A DNA stretch of 64,000 bases, from assembly GCA_021373115.1 (NCBI GenBank), contig JAJFTI010000007.1:33818-97817 (forward strand), in the 5' to 3' direction. How positions within the stretch are numbered: the stretch's first letter is position 1; each line of letters starts with the position of its first letter. The translations under genes and the position numbers were made by a program. Shown one piece after another: positions 33,035-42,877 of the stretch. A model generated the notes under the pieces. The model worked only from the letters and a program-made list of their open reading frames with translations, was not told where the DNA came from and did not search any database. Source of the stretch: Eubacteriales bacterium. Its GTDB lineage: Bacteria > Bacillota > Clostridia > Christensenellales > CAG-138.

Positions 33035-33316
33035 ATGAAACGCCTGATTACGCGTATTCTCCCCCATGCGGTCATCGTTCTTTCGCTCATGACGCTGACG
33101 TTTTTCGGCATCGACCGGTTTAACCCCATTATGGCGTTTATGACGAGCGAGCTTTCGAAGTGGGTCTTCGCGCTGCTTGCGGTAACCGGCTTTGCGGCGG
33201 CGGTTCTTCTCATTGGCATGCAGTGGAGCGAGGACGACCGGAAGGCAAAGCGCGCGCTTAGGCACCATTCGGCGGCCGATTCCGAGTTGCCTGATCCGCT
33301 CCATCCGGAAAAATAG
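33035..33316 (+). CDS. Small membrane protein
   Basis: 93 residues, two membrane helices (about 9-28 and 40-60) and a charged C-terminal tail (EDDRKAKRALRHH). AAGGAGG precedes the ATG. I do not recognise the family. It begins 15 bases after the phosphodiester glycosidase gene and is followed by a strong terminator, so it ends this operon. Confidence 0.8.
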   Translation: MKRLITRILPHAVIVLSLMTLTFFGIDRFNPIMAFMTSELSKWVFALLAVTGFAAAVLLIGMQWSEDDRKAKRALRHHSAADSELPDPLHPEK

Positions 33317-33357
33317 GATTCCTGAAAACGATTGGAAATCCAGAAAACATACCCAAA

Positions 33358-33390
33358 AGGCCATGCTTGCACGCATGGCCTATCTTTTTT
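33358..33390 (+). terminator. Intrinsic terminator of the GT2-GtrA operon
   Basis: Perfect 9-bp stem AGGCCATGC / GCATGGCCT, 6-base loop, then ATCTTTTTT. Confidence 0.85.
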
Positions 33391-33409
33391 GCTGCGGGGA
33401 AACCAGCCG

Positions 33410-34276
33410 TTACTCAAAGAGGGTGATCTGCTTTTGCCGGGTTTCAAACCGCCAAAGATAAGCAAACACCTCGTCCGTTTTGTACAGGATTCCAAGCCGT
33501 TTACACTCCGCGGTAAAAATCCGCATCAAACGCGCGTTGTTCGGACTGTTGCAAACGTAGGCGTTGCCAAACGTCCGGATATAGCGCTGTTTCACCCCCG
33601 GAAACGAACGATCCAGCGCGGCATAGAAGTACTCGCGGTCGCCTTCGCGCAGCGTGACCCCGAAGCCGAAATTCAGAATTCCCTTTACCTTCGCCCGCCC
33701 GCAGTAGTCGAGCAAGCCTAGAAGGTTCTCCTCCGTATCGTTGAGAAACGGCAGCGTCGGGCAGAGCCAGACCACGGTGGGAATTCCCGCTTCCCGCATC
33801 CGTTCGAGCATTTGAAAACGCTCCCGCGTGGTGGATACGTTCGGTTCAATCGTTTTGCAGAGCGTCTCGTCAAAGGTTGTCAGCGTCGTCTGCACGACGC
33901 ACTTCGTCTGCTCGTTGATTGCCCGGAGCAGATCCAAATCCCGTAGAATTCGCGCGGACTTCGTGAGGATCGCCAGCCCGAATCCATAGCGTTTGATCCG
34001 CTCCAAACACGCGCGCGTTATATTCAGTTCCTCTTCGAGCGGAATGTAGGGATCGCACATGGAGCCCGTGCCAATCATACAGGGGCTGCGTTTCCTTTTC
34101 AGCTGCGCTTCGAGGATATTCGCCGCGTCGCGCTTGACCTCAATATCCTCAAACGCGTGGGTAAACTGGTAGCACTTGCTACGACTGTCGCAATAGATGC
34201 ATCCATGCGTACACCCGCGGTAAAGGTTCATGCCGTTCTGCGGTGAAAGGATTGTCTTATAATCGGCGTAATGCAA
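33410..34276 (-). CDS. SPL-type radical SAM protein
   Basis: 288 residues. The N-terminus MHYADYKTILSPQNGMN-LYRGCTHGCIYC has the iron-sulfur cysteines C22, C26 and C29; CIYCDSRS is typical of the SplB-like group (radical SAM proteins related to spore photoproduct lyase). No C-terminal domain for DNA photoproducts is evident, so the substrate is open. I chose the TTG at 34276: GGGAGGG lies 9 bases upstream. A longer frame to 34372 crosses a terminator hairpin and is rejected. Confidence 0.88.
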   Translation of the reverse strand: MHYADYKTILSPQNGMNLYRGCTHGCIYCDSRSKCYQFTHAFEDIEVKRDAANILEAQLKRKRSPCMIGTGSMCDPYIPLEEELNITRACLERIKRYGFGLAILTKSARILRDLDLLRAINEQTKCVVQTTLTTFDETLCKTIEPNVSTTRERFQMLERMREAGIPTVVWLCPTLPFLNDTEENLLGLLDYCGRAKVKGILNFGFGVTLREGDREYFYAALDRSFPGVKQRYIRTFGNAYVCNSPNNARLMRIFTAECKRLGILYKTDEVFAYLWRFETRQKQITLFE

Positions 34277-34316
34277 GGATGGAGACCCTCCCTTCTTCTG
34301 CTCCAGTATAGCAAAG

Positions 34317-34344
34317 AAAACCTGACCGATAAACGTCAGGTTTT
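34317..34344. terminator. Terminator after the GT39-like gene
   Basis: AAAACCTGAC / GTCAGGTTTT, perfect 10-bp stem with an 8-base loop. It ends the minus-strand operon above and lies before the radical SAM gene. Confidence 0.75.
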
Positions 34345-34411
34345 CGATAGGTTCCTCCGTTGTTTCCCGCAAAACGCCGAGCTTCTTGCCCGCCGCGGTT
34401 TGTCCTGGAGG

Positions 34412-35902
34412 TTATGTTGCGTAGAACAGCGTGGATGCGGCGGCAACCACCGCGATGACCGCAACGCCAAAATAGAACAGAAGGTTCGCCGCAGGTGTGT
34501 TCCTGTCCTTCAGATGGTCCAGCGCAATTCCCAGATATGCCGCGCCAACGATGATCGTTGGCACGATGTAACGAACATCCATTGTGCAGCCGAAGGGGTA
34601 TTGAAGGTTGAACGCGAGATACGCGCCCATTTGAATCAGCCAAAGCCAGAATAGACCAAAGCGAGCAAGCAAGTGCGTCTCCTTGCAGCGCACAAGCACA
34701 TAGATCGCGGCCAATATGGAAAGCCCGATCAGAAGCAGGTTGGACAGGGTCAGCGGAAGAGCGGCCATTGCGGAACGTTCGAACGAATATTCCCCAAAAA
34801 CGGCACATTTCGCAATATAAACCCAGATGTTGTAGTCCGAATAAGGCTTACAATAGAGCGGCACTAACAGCTGCCGGATCGGAAACGTAAGGAACCGCTC
34901 CGCAATTGACCGACTCCCGCAATACAGCTCATCCGAACGGGAGAGGGTATAGATGTAGTCAAAGGGAATATGGAACAGAATATGATTGCGTATCGTATAC
35001 CATAATCCAAGCGGCAGGCAGACCGCTCCGAATGCCGCAAACTGGCCAACCACCGGCAAGGGATTCTTCTCCCGCATCCGCCGGATCAATATCAGCAAAA
35101 AGACCGGCGCGGTGAATCCGGCAACCGTCAAGACCGAAAATTTTGTGGACATTCCAAGCCCGATGGCAAGCGCAATCATCAAGATATTCTTCAGCGTCGG
35201 TTCGTTGTACCAACGCACCGTATAGAGCACGGCGATCATATAAAACAGCAGCATCAGCGAGTCGTTGTTGATGCTCGCTGAGAAAAGAAAAAATGTCGGC
35301 TGAAACGCGAGCACAGCCAGCGCAAGCGCGGTTGCGCGCGGGGACATCCGCAGTTCCCGGAACAGGCTGTAGAAAACGGGAAGCAAAGCGCAGGACGCAA
35401 AGCAGGGAATAATCTTTGCCGCTTCGAACAGCTGATGCAGATCCTGATTCGTCTGGAACCAGGAAAACACCTTAACGACGATTGCTTCCAGAATAGCGTT
35501 CAATGGCGGATGATAGAACTGGTACTTATAGGTTTGCGGCAGCTTTCCCGTTGTAAAAAGCTGATAAGCATAATCCAGATGTCCGCTTTCCCCGATCCCC
35601 ACAATGTCATGCCCGCGTGCTCCAATGGTCGTATAGACCATATAACCTGCGCGCATGACCAGTCCCGCCAGAATGATCAGGAGGATCAACGATTCCCACT
35701 TCTGCGTTTTCCTGCCAAATAGAACCGGCAGTGATACAACGGCACAGACGCCTGCGCCAAAGAGCATGATCGCGCGCATCTTGCTTTCTTCCACCGAAAG
35801 CCAGGCGCCACCCACCGCATAAGCAGCAATAACGAAGAAAGCTATTGCCGCATACGTCCAGATACTTGGTATTATTTCATGCCTTTGCGGTCTTTTGCTC
35901 AT
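34412..35902 (-). CDS. GT39/ArnT-like membrane glycosyltransferase
   Basis: 496 residues, 11-12 membrane helices. The first extracellular loop has [19 protein letters not shown] and [14 protein letters not shown], with the acidic residue and the HPP segment typical of the GT-C PMT/ArnT group. These enzymes transfer a sugar from a polyprenyl phosphate to a protein or glycan outside the cell. It overlaps the flavoprotein gene by 26 bases. The polyprenyl donor could come from the GT2-GtrA protein; the acceptor is unknown. Confidence 0.85.
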   Translation of the reverse strand: MSKRPQRHEIIPSIWTYAAIAFFVIAAYAVGGAWLSVEESKMRAIMLFGAGVCAVVSLPVLFGRKTQKWESLILLIILAGLVMRAGYMVYTTIGARGHDIVGIGESGHLDYAYQLFTTGKLPQTYKYQFYHPPLNAILEAIVVKVFSWFQTNQDLHQLFEAAKIIPCFASCALLPVFYSLFRELRMSPRATALALAVLAFQPTFFLFSASINNDSLMLLFYMIAVLYTVRWYNEPTLKNILMIALAIGLGMSTKFSVLTVAGFTAPVFLLILIRRMREKNPLPVVGQFAAFGAVCLPLGLWYTIRNHILFHIPFDYIYTLSRSDELYCGSRSIAERFLTFPIRQLLVPLYCKPYSDYNIWVYIAKCAVFGEYSFERSAMAALPLTLSNLLLIGLSILAAIYVLVRCKETHLLARFGLFWLWLIQMGAYLAFNLQYPFGCTMDVRYIVPTIIVGAAYLGIALDHLKDRNTPAANLLFYFGVAVIAVVAAASTLFYAT

Positions 35903-37442
35903 GATACTCCTCTTCCGTATTCACATTCCAAACAGCCGATCGATCGGAACTTCCTTCTTTGTAAAGCCGGACGGCCTCCATCGCCGTCATCATGGAGTGG
36001 TCCATATTGTTGTAGCGGTGCTGCCCGTTGCGGCCGATGCAATAGAGGTTGCTCCACCCGTCGAGGTAGGCGCGTACCTTGTCGAACTGCGCATAGGTTC
36101 CAAAATAGGCGGGATACGCTTTTTTCACGCGGATATGCGTTGCATCCAGAACATCCTCTTGTTCGATTACGCCAATCTTTACGAGTTCCTCTGTAGCAAA
36201 TCGAATGAAATCTTCCGCCGGGGTATTCCACATGGCGTCCCCCTCCGTGCAGAAATATTCCAATCCGATCCAAACGGTATGCTCCAAATCGTCCACCATG
36301 TAAGGCGACCAGTTGTTGAAAATTTGAAGCCGTCCAATCCTGACGTTTCGCTCCTGAACATAAATCCAGCAATCCGGAACGATATTCCCAACCGTCTTCA
36401 TTTGGGTCTGATTCTGAATCTTCAGCTTCCGCAGCAGCAATCCAACGGTGATGAAATCGCGATAGGGCAGTCCGCCGGCAATCTCGCGCACATTCGCCGG
36501 AACCGCTTCGCCCATGGCTGCAACCAAATCCTTGATCGCCATACTGGAAAAGAACACATCCGCCGGATAGGTCGCTCTCTGGCCGCCTTTGTTCGTGTGG
36601 ACGGCGGTAATCGCATTGTTTTCCCCGGTCTCTATTCCGACAACCGCCTCGCTCATGCGGATTTCTCCCCCCATTTCGAGAATCCGTTGCGCCATGGTCT
36701 CCCAATACTGGCCGGGCCCCTTCTTGGGGTAAATATATTGTTCGATCAGCGACGTTTCCTGCTTCTTCTGATCCTTCTGGAACGGTTTGAGCAAAACGGA
36801 GAAAATTGCCTTCATAAGGGAAAGCCCTTTCACCCGCTGCGCGCCCCACTCCGGCGAAATTTGGGAAGGATGGACGCCCCAGAGTTTTTCGGTATAGTCC
36901 TCAAAAAACATTCCATACAACGGCTTGCCAAACCGGTTGATATAGAAGTCCTCCAGAGACGTTTCCTTTCGTTTAAAGATCGCGGCATGGATATAGCCAA
37001 ATCCCGCCTGCATCGTTCGCCGAAAGCCCATGTTGGCAATGGTCTGCGGTTTCAGCGAGATCGGATAGTCGAAAAATTTCCCTAAATAAAAAATGCGGGA
37101 AACACGGTCGCGCACCAGCATGACCCGGTCTTCCGTTTCCGGATCCGGGCCGCCTTCTGCCAGCGGCTTTTGCCGCCCCAGAAGTTTGTCGTCCTTCGCG
37201 GGCGCACCCTGAACGGGCATCAGTTCGTTCCAGAGCGCCGTTACCGCGTCGCTCTTGGAAAAGAACCGGTGACCGCCAATATCCATGCGATTGTTCCGGT
37301 AAACGGCCGTTCGTGAAATGCCGCCGATGAAATCGCTTTCTTCCAGTATAATCGGGTGGATATCCGTCTCTTTCAGCAGCGTATAAGCCGCCGTCAGCCC
37401 TGCGGGTCCCGCCCCAATAATGATGGCTGTCTTTTGTTTCAT
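35877..37442 (-). CDS. FAD-dependent oxidoreductase (UDP-galactopyranose mutase/PPOX-like)
   Basis: 521 residues. N-terminal Rossmann motif [13 protein letters not shown] (residues 10-22), then [13 protein letters not shown] and [10 protein letters not shown], an extended loop with [13 protein letters not shown], and the C-terminal FAD-binding [20 protein letters not shown]. The pattern matches a branch of the amine-oxidase/UGM superfamily often found next to GT-C glycosyltransferases and GtrA proteins; it may act on a sugar or lipid-linked sugar, but no member I can name has a known substrate. ATGA overlap with GtrA and a 26-base overlap with the GT39-like gene show one operon. Confidence 0.85.
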   Translation of the reverse strand: MKQKTAIIIGAGPAGLTAAYTLLKETDIHPIILEESDFIGGISRTAVYRNNRMDIGGHRFFSKSDAVTALWNELMPVQGAPAKDDKLLGRQKPLAEGGPDPETEDRVMLVRDRVSRIFYLGKFFDYPISLKPQTIANMGFRRTMQAGFGYIHAAIFKRKETSLEDFYINRFGKPLYGMFFEDYTEKLWGVHPSQISPEWGAQRVKGLSLMKAIFSVLLKPFQKDQKKQETSLIEQYIYPKKGPGQYWETMAQRILEMGGEIRMSEAVVGIETGENNAITAVHTNKGGQRATYPADVFFSSMAIKDLVAAMGEAVPANVREIAGGLPYRDFITVGLLLRKLKIQNQTQMKTVGNIVPDCWIYVQERNVRIGRLQIFNNWSPYMVDDLEHTVWIGLEYFCTEGDAMWNTPAEDFIRFATEELVKIGVIEQEDVLDATHIRVKKAYPAYFGTYAQFDKVRAYLDGWSNLYCIGRNGQHRYNNMDHSMMTAMEAVRLYKEGSSDRSAVWNVNTEEEYHEQKTAKA

Positions 37443-37879
37443 TCGCTTTTGTCATCCCTAAAGATTAGTATTTTCCGCGCGCCGTAATTCCAGAGCAGTA
37501 CAAACGCCGCAACAAAGAGCTTCACAACCATATAGTTCATGTGAAGCAACTGGTAACCGAGGAACATACCTCCCTCGGTGAGCAGCAGACCGATTGCGCC
37601 GATCACGGCGAACACCAGGAAAGCGCCAACGGTTCTGCCTTTTTTTTGATCTTTTGCACTTTGAAAAACCCAGATCAGGGATAGAATGTAGTTATAGGTC
37701 AAGCCGGCGAGAAACCCCAGCGCGGTGGCCAGATAAACGCCGGTATCCCCGATGGAATCAAACAGGAATGTTTTCGATAGGTACAGCACCCCGTAATCGA
37801 CAAGAAACGCGGTTCCGCCAACCACCAGATAACGCGAAAACTCCCGGAACAGGGCTTTCATTCTCTCTTTGTTCTGCAA
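37439..37879 (-). CDS. GtrA family membrane protein
   Basis: 146 residues, four membrane helices; family segments [17 protein letters not shown] and [20 protein letters not shown]. GtrA-like proteins are thought to move polyprenyl-linked sugars across the membrane. The start is uncertain: a TTG at 37879 has AGGAG 10 bases upstream and is my choice; the ATG at 37861 has only a weak purine run in front. First gene of the GtrA-flavoprotein-GT39 operon. Confidence 0.85.
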   Translation of the reverse strand: MQNKERMKALFREFSRYLVVGGTAFLVDYGVLYLSKTFLFDSIGDTGVYLATALGFLAGLTYNYILSLIWVFQSAKDQKKGRTVGAFLVFAVIGAIGLLLTEGGMFLGYQLLHMNYMVVKLFVAAFVLLWNYGARKILIFRDDKSE

Positions 37880-37913
37880 CTCATACACGCTCCTTGTTCG
37901 TTCTGCCCAATTG

Positions 37914-37942
37914 ATTCTACTATCATTGGTATAGAAAAACAA
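37914..37942 (-). promoter_or_regulatory. Promoter of the GtrA-flavoprotein-GT39 operon
   Basis: TTGTTT (37937-37942), 17 bases, TAGAAT (37914-37919). The rest of the 37880-38174 intergenic stretch has no gene. Confidence 0.45.
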
Positions 37943-38161
37943 CGGAAAATGCATGTTTAAACTGTGGCAGAATATTTATGGTAAGCCGTTTCATAGCGTT
38001 CTTTCGTCTATACAAGCTGCCATGTTCGGAGCAACTCTGCTCTGTTACCGGTAAAAACGTGGCATAATCGCCTGGAGCGAACAACCTTTTAACCGGGTAT
38101 CCATTGCGCACAATTAACAAATTATTCCGGGTTTCTTTGAACTTGCTTCACATGCAGGCGA

Positions 38162-38167
38162 TACAAT
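38162..38167 (+). promoter_or_regulatory. -10 box for a leaderless SanA-like mRNA
   Basis: TACAAT lies 7 bases before the ATG of the SanA-like gene, with no ribosome binding site between. TTGAAC lies 19 bases upstream. Confidence 0.45.
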
Positions 38168-38174
38168 ACGGGTC

Positions 38175-38864
38175 ATGAAATCAAAACAATGGAACGATCC
38201 GGGTAAGAAAAAACGCGCGTTCTTCGCGTTGTTTGTTTTATTCGTCCTATTCGCCTCCGCGCCGTTTCTCATCAGCGCAGGCATGTGCGCCTCGGTGGAG
38301 GATCGCATCCTTTCGCTCGAAGACGCGTCGAACCTTGGCGCAGACGCAATCCTCGTGCTCGGCGCGCGCGTTCAGGGCAACGGAAAGCCCAGCGGGATTC
38401 TGGAGGATCGCCTGCTCACCGGCATTGCGGCATACCAAAACGGCGTTTCCGACCGGCTGCTCATGAGCGGCGACCATGGACAGGAGGATTACGACGAGGT
38501 CAGCGCCATGAAAACCTATGCCGTCGAAGCGGGCATCCCCTCCGATAAAATCTTTCTGGATCACGCGGGATTCTCCACCTATGAGAGCCTCTACCGTGCG
38601 CGGGATATTTTTCAGGTGAAGCGCGTGCTCATCGTGACACAGCAATATCACCTCTATCGCGCTCTGTATGTCGCCGAAAAAATGGGGCTCGACGCATACG
38701 GCGTTGCTGCCGACCTTCGCACATACCCCGGCATGCCCCGGTTTGAAGCGCGGGAAATCCTGGCGCGCTGCAAAGATTTTTTCTTCACGCTTTTCATGCC
38801 GCTGCCAACATATCTCGGCGCGGAGATCCCGATTACCGGCAGCGGAGACTTAACGAACGGGTAA
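38175..38864 (+). CDS. SanA/YdcF-like (DUF218) membrane-anchored protein
   Basis: 229 residues. N-terminal membrane helix (about 14-33), then the DUF218 domain outside: ADAILVLGARVQGNGKPS, LLMSGDHGQEDYDEVSAM, LDHAGFSTYESLYRA and IVTQQYHLYRALYVA, with the conserved acidic and histidine residues. SanA/ElyC proteins affect envelope integrity and vancomycin sensitivity in enterobacteria; mechanism is unclear. The ATG lacks a ribosome binding site and follows a -10 box closely. Terminated by the shared hairpin with ftsZ. Confidence 0.9.
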   Translation: MKSKQWNDPGKKKRAFFALFVLFVLFASAPFLISAGMCASVEDRILSLEDASNLGADAILVLGARVQGNGKPSGILEDRLLTGIAAYQNGVSDRLLMSGDHGQEDYDEVSAMKTYAVEAGIPSDKIFLDHAGFSTYESLYRARDIFQVKRVLIVTQQYHLYRALYVAEKMGLDAYGVAADLRTYPGMPRFEAREILARCKDFFFTLFMPLPTYLGAEIPITGSGDLTNG

Positions 38865-38892
38865 CCGAAATACGGATCTGCCGGAAACAAAC

Positions 38893-38916
38893 AAGCGCCG
38901 CTTTTCAGCGGCGCTT
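38893..38916. terminator. Hairpin between SanA-like gene and ftsZ
   Basis: Perfect 9-bp stem AAGCGCCGC / GCGGCGCTT with loop TTTTCA. T-rich on both sides (CTTTGCTGT and CTTGTTTGTTT), so it can serve both convergent genes. Confidence 0.75.
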
Positions 38917-38934
38917 TGCTGTATTCGATTGAGC

Positions 38935-40299
38935 TTACCGGTTGCGCAGGAAAGCGGGAACATCCAGCTTGCTTTTTGGCTTTTCCTGATAGTCCCGGCG
39001 GATATCGTTTTCCCCGATGACCTGATTGGGGTTCTGCCGCTGCTGGGGAACCGGCGCGGCAACCGGTTCGTCCGCCATGATCGGACGGCGCGGCGCATAG
39101 GACGCGGAGGTATACTGCGGCTGATTCGGATTCGGACGCATCGGCTGCTGCTGCTGCTGATACTGCGGCTGCGTCGGGAACGGCTGCGGCTGTGGCTGCG
39201 CCATTTGCGGCTGCTGCTGCATCATCTGCGGCTGCGGCTGCATGACCGGCTGCTGCGGACCCGCACCCATGCCAACGCTGCCATACGGCGAGCGGAACGT
39301 ACCGAACCCACTGTATCCCGGAATAACCTGTGCGCCGCCGCTGCGGTCGGTGCGGTCGAATCCGGTTGCGATGACCGTGATGCGGAGCGCATCGCCCATC
39401 GCTTCGTCGATATCCGCGCCAAAGATGATGTTTGCTTCCGGATCGACGTTTTCGCTGATGAGCTCTGCGGCCTCGTTAACCTCGAGCAGGCTCAGATCCG
39501 GACCGCCCGTAATATTCATGAGCACGCCGCGCGCGCCGTTGATGCTGGTTTCCAGAAGCGGGCTTTCAATGGCCTGCCGGGCCGCCTCCGCCGCGCGGCG
39601 TTCACCGCTGGCGTTGCCGATGCCCATATGCGCAAGTCCCTTTTCGCGCATAATGGTCTTTACATCCGCAAAGTCGAGGTTGATCATTGCCGGAACGGCA
39701 ATCAGGTCCGATATGCCCTGAATACCCTGGCGGAGCACGTCGTCCGCCACCCGCAGCGCATCCGGCAGGCTAGCGCGCCCAACAAGGTCAATCAGCTTAT
39801 CGTTTGGAATCGTAATCAGCGTATCAACGGAGGGTTTCAGCGCAGCAATGCCGATTTCGGCGTTGCGCATGCGCACCTTGCCTTCAAACGTAAAGGGTTT
39901 TGTTACAACCGCGATGGTCAGAATTCCAAGCTCACGCGCGCATTCGGCAACAATGGAGGTCGCTCCCGTGCCGGTTCCGCCGCCCATGCCGGCAGTGATG
40001 AACGCCATATCCGTACCACGGAGCGCTTCGGTAATCATTTCGCGGCTTTCATCCGCAGCTTTGCGGCCTACTTCAGGATCGGCTCCCGCGCCGAGCCCTT
40101 TGGTCAGCTTTTCACCGATCTGGATCTTCATAGGCGCCTTGGCCAGATAGAGCGCCTGCTTATCGGTATTAATCGCAATAAAGTCAACGCCGCGAAGACC
40201 GTACTGCACCATGCGGTTGATTGCATTGCAGCCTGCGCCTCCAACGCCGATGACCTTGATCTGTGCGAAGGATGTGTTCTCGAAATCCGGTTCAAACAT
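38935..40299 (-). CDS. ftsZ: Cell division protein FtsZ
   Basis: 454 residues. Tubulin-like GTPase that forms the division ring. [13 protein letters not shown] is the tubulin signature loop; the N-terminal [13 protein letters not shown] and the T7 loop [12 protein letters not shown] are intact. After residue 315 comes an unusually long Gln/Met/Pro-rich linker, followed by the conserved C-terminal peptide [11 protein letters not shown] that binds FtsA and other partners. AAGGGGG precedes the ATG. Only 12 bases separate it from ftsA. Confidence 0.98.
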   Translation of the reverse strand: MFEPDFENTSFAQIKVIGVGGAGCNAINRMVQYGLRGVDFIAINTDKQALYLAKAPMKIQIGEKLTKGLGAGADPEVGRKAADESREMITEALRGTDMAFITAGMGGGTGTGATSIVAECARELGILTIAVVTKPFTFEGKVRMRNAEIGIAALKPSVDTLITIPNDKLIDLVGRASLPDALRVADDVLRQGIQGISDLIAVPAMINLDFADVKTIMREKGLAHMGIGNASGERRAAEAARQAIESPLLETSINGARGVLMNITGGPDLSLLEVNEAAELISENVDPEANIIFGADIDEAMGDALRITVIATGFDRTDRSGGAQVIPGYSGFGTFRSPYGSVGMGAGPQQPVMQPQPQMMQQQPQMAQPQPQPFPTQPQYQQQQQPMRPNPNQPQYTSASYAPRRPIMADEPVAAPVPQQRQNPNQVIGENDIRRDYQEKPKSKLDVPAFLRNR

Positions 40300-40311
40300 G
40301 GTTTGTCCCCC

Positions 40312-41493
40312 TTATTTGGTAAAAAGGTTGCGCAGCCGGTTGGCAATCGATGCGGGCGTGGTATCCGTAACCACATCGTCGCTCGTGGCACGTAAAACGA
40401 AATCTAAAGCCGCAAACGCGCTTGTGTAATTTGGCGTGTCCATATCCGCCACCCATGGTGTGTCCCGCTGAATGGACAGTTGCAGGCCGCGCTTGAGAAA
40501 GTCGATTCCGCCTTTCATCATCGCTAAGCCGCCGCCGGTGAGGTAGGTGACGGGACTTGCCTCGGACGAAATCCCCATCTCCTTGAGCGCTGCGCGAATC
40601 AGTGAAACAAGTTCGTTTGCACGCGCTTCGATAATCAGCTCAATCGCCGCGTGATCCACCTTTTTCGCGCTCGTTGGTGTGCGAACAATCTCCGTGACGC
40701 TGAGCGGCTCCTGTAAAAAGACATACCGGCGCTTCACCTGTTCCGCCGTCTCGAGCGGAACATCCAGCCCGAACGCAAGATCGGTAGCAATCTGCTTGCC
40801 ACCCACATCGATGGTCCGCGCGTCGGTCAGCGCGGCGTTTTCAACGAGCGAAACATCCGTATGCGTATATCCGACGTCAATCAGAATCGCCGGACGGACG
40901 CGTTCCTTTTCGGGAATGATCGCCAGCGCGCCGCAGAGCTGCGAAGAAACGCTCATGGAAACTTCGATGTCGAGCGGCGTCAGCGCCTGTTCCATCGCGC
41001 CCAGAAACGCTTCCTGCACATACATGTGGGAAACGAGCGCGCCGAGCTCCTCGGTTTTCGCGCCCGTTGGAAGCGTAGAGGACACAACCCCGCCCACCGA
41101 AAAGGAAACGGGCGTACTGTGCATCAGCACATATCCGCTGAGTTTAACCTTTTTGAGGGAGAGCGAGATGACGTCGTCAATATCCTCAGCCATCACGCGT
41201 TTGCCGCGGCTGCCAATCGGCAGCGCAGCTTCGGTCATTACAATCTTGCAAAACGGAGCCGGAACGCTGATCGCCATTTCGCGAATGCGCATGCGCGCTT
41301 CCTGTTCGGTTTTCGAAACCGCTTCAACCACCGCGTTATTCAGAGAGCGCTGATCAGAAAGCACGCCGCCTTGATATCCCTTATACGGACACACCGAAAC
41401 GCCGTGCACCGTAATGCCATCCCGATTGACAAAACTGCCGCACAGACAAACAATTTTGGAACTACCAATGTCCAGCAACGCAGCAGGTTTCAA
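40312..41493 (-). CDS. ftsA: Cell division protein FtsA
   Basis: 393 residues. Actin-fold membrane tether for FtsZ. LLDIGSSKIVCLCG is the phosphate-1 loop; AILIDVGYTHTDVSLV is phosphate-2; YLTGGGLAMMKGG the adenosine motif. The C-terminal end IANRLRNLFTK can form the amphipathic membrane-binding helix. Starts at TTG after GGAGGAG. The usual upstream neighbours (ftsQ, mur genes) are absent; instead the polysaccharide operon lies upstream, so ftsAZ is a separate two-gene unit with its own promoter. Confidence 0.95.
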   Translation of the reverse strand: MKPAALLDIGSSKIVCLCGSFVNRDGITVHGVSVCPYKGYQGGVLSDQRSLNNAVVEAVSKTEQEARMRIREMAISVPAPFCKIVMTEAALPIGSRGKRVMAEDIDDVISLSLKKVKLSGYVLMHSTPVSFSVGGVVSSTLPTGAKTEELGALVSHMYVQEAFLGAMEQALTPLDIEVSMSVSSQLCGALAIIPEKERVRPAILIDVGYTHTDVSLVENAALTDARTIDVGGKQIATDLAFGLDVPLETAEQVKRRYVFLQEPLSVTEIVRTPTSAKKVDHAAIELIIEARANELVSLIRAALKEMGISSEASPVTYLTGGGLAMMKGGIDFLKRGLQLSIQRDTPWVADMDTPNYTSAFAALDFVLRATSDDVVTDTTPASIANRLRNLFTK

Positions 41494-41532
41494 CGCGGTC
41501 TCCTCCGCTTACCTTGCAACATACACTGCGAT

Positions 41533-41562
41533 ATTATATCACAGCGCAAGAAAGACGCGCAA
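41533..41562 (-). promoter_or_regulatory. Promoter of ftsA-ftsZ
   Basis: TTGCGC (41557-41562), 18 bases, TATAAT (41533-41538) with an upstream TGA. Confidence 0.65.
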
Positions 41563-41619
41563 GAATCGCGCAGAGTTTCATAATTGTTCGTTTTTTCGTC
41601 ATGGTTGCAAAATTGAGAC

Positions 41620-42843
41620 CTACAGCTTGATGACATTTTTTCCGGAGACACAATTTCTAGTGTCGAAAATCAGCTTATCGCTTAGCATTTCCGTGTTTGC
41701 TTTCAGCTCGTCGTGCGCAACCATGACCACGACCAGCTTCAAGCCCTTTAAAAACGCATCCAGACCAAAATACTGGCGCTCAACCAGCGTTGTTTTCACC
41801 ATGGGATCGTAAAACCGCGCGCCTTCGGCAAGGTGTTTCTTCATGCATTCGTAGAGCTGCAGCGTAGGGCTTTCGCGTACGTCATCCACATTCTCCTTAT
41901 AGGTCAGCCCGTAAAACCCGACTTCGGAAATGGAGATACCGCGCTGCTCCATCAACTCGCTGACGCGTTCGAGCACGAACGCCGGCATGCCGTCGTTGAT
42001 ACGGCGTGCCTGCAGAATCAGGTTGACCACATCCGGATAATCCCCGACCAAAAACCATGGATCGACCGAAATGCAGTGTCCGCCTACGCCCGGACCAGGC
42101 GATAGAATATTCACACGGGGATGCATATTTGCCACACGGATGATCTCGTTCACATCCATTCCCCCGCGGTAGCAAAGCCGCGCAAGCTCGTTTGCAAAGG
42201 CAATGTTGATATCGCGATAGGTGTTTTCCACGACCTTCGTCATCTCGGCCGTCTTAATGGAGGTCACGACCATCTCCCCCTGGCAGAACGCGCGGTAGAC
42301 CGTTTTCAGCGTTTCGCCGACCGCGGGATCGTCCACGCCGATCGTGCGGCTGTTATGCGTCAGTTCATAAAGCATGTTGCCGGGAATAATCCGCTCCGGC
42401 ACATGCGCGATATGCACATCCGTTTTACAGGCAAGCCCCGCGCGCGCAATCAGCGGGCGCACGCAGGTATCCATTGTGCCCGGAGCAATGGTGGACTCCA
42501 CGGCAAGGATCGCACCCGGCGAACAGACTTTGAGCACGTCCTCTACCGCGGCGTTAACAAAGCGGGGATCGATTCGCTTACTGTCCTTGAGATACGGTGT
42601 TGGCACGGCGACAATATAGACGTCCGCCGGAACGCACGAGGATGAGAACTTGAGATTTCCGCTCTGCTTTGCACGCGAGAACAGCTCCGGCAGTCCCTTC
42701 TCTTCGAACGTGACTTCACCGGAAGCAAGTTTCTGAAGCAGCGCTTCGTTTTTATCCGTCCCAACGACGCTCCAGCCGCCCGCCGCCAGGCTCAGCGCCG
42801 TTGGCAGGCCGATATATCCAAGACCGACCACATTGATCTTCAT
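41620..42843 (-). CDS. wecC: UDP-N-acetyl-D-mannosamine dehydrogenase
   Basis: 407 residues. Oxidises UDP-ManNAc to UDP-ManNAcA with NAD. N-terminal GLGYIGLPTALSLA dinucleotide fold; catalytic cysteine segment LSPGPGVGGHCISVDPWFL near residue 255; EVGFYGLTYKENVDDVRES near 318. CapO/WecC group by its pairing with wecB. The ATG at 42843 has AAAGGATG in front; an earlier in-frame ATG at 42966 falls inside wecB. Last gene of the polysaccharide operon. Confidence 0.93.
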   Translation of the reverse strand: MKINVVGLGYIGLPTALSLAAGGWSVVGTDKNEALLQKLASGEVTFEEKGLPELFSRAKQSGNLKFSSSCVPADVYIVAVPTPYLKDSKRIDPRFVNAAVEDVLKVCSPGAILAVESTIAPGTMDTCVRPLIARAGLACKTDVHIAHVPERIIPGNMLYELTHNSRTIGVDDPAVGETLKTVYRAFCQGEMVVTSIKTAEMTKVVENTYRDINIAFANELARLCYRGGMDVNEIIRVANMHPRVNILSPGPGVGGHCISVDPWFLVGDYPDVVNLILQARRINDGMPAFVLERVSELMEQRGISISEVGFYGLTYKENVDDVRESPTLQLYECMKKHLAEGARFYDPMVKTTLVERQYFGLDAFLKGLKLVVVMVAHDELKANTEMLSDKLIFDTRNCVSGKNVIKL

Positions 42844-42877
42844 CTTCTGGCATCCTTTCCGTATCCGGATGGTTCTC

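Noticed and set aside
34277..34372. N-terminal extension of the radical SAM protein
   Set aside because: It would translate through a terminator hairpin; the TTG at 34276 has GGGAGGG in front and gives the usual family start.
37923..38120. 65-codon minus-strand frame in the GtrA/SanA gap
   Set aside because: No ribosome binding site, spans the GtrA operon promoter, no recognisable sequence.
38929..40395. Antisense frame of 488 codons opposite ftsZ
   Set aside because: A shadow of the GC-rich ftsZ codons, Arg-rich and without any domain.
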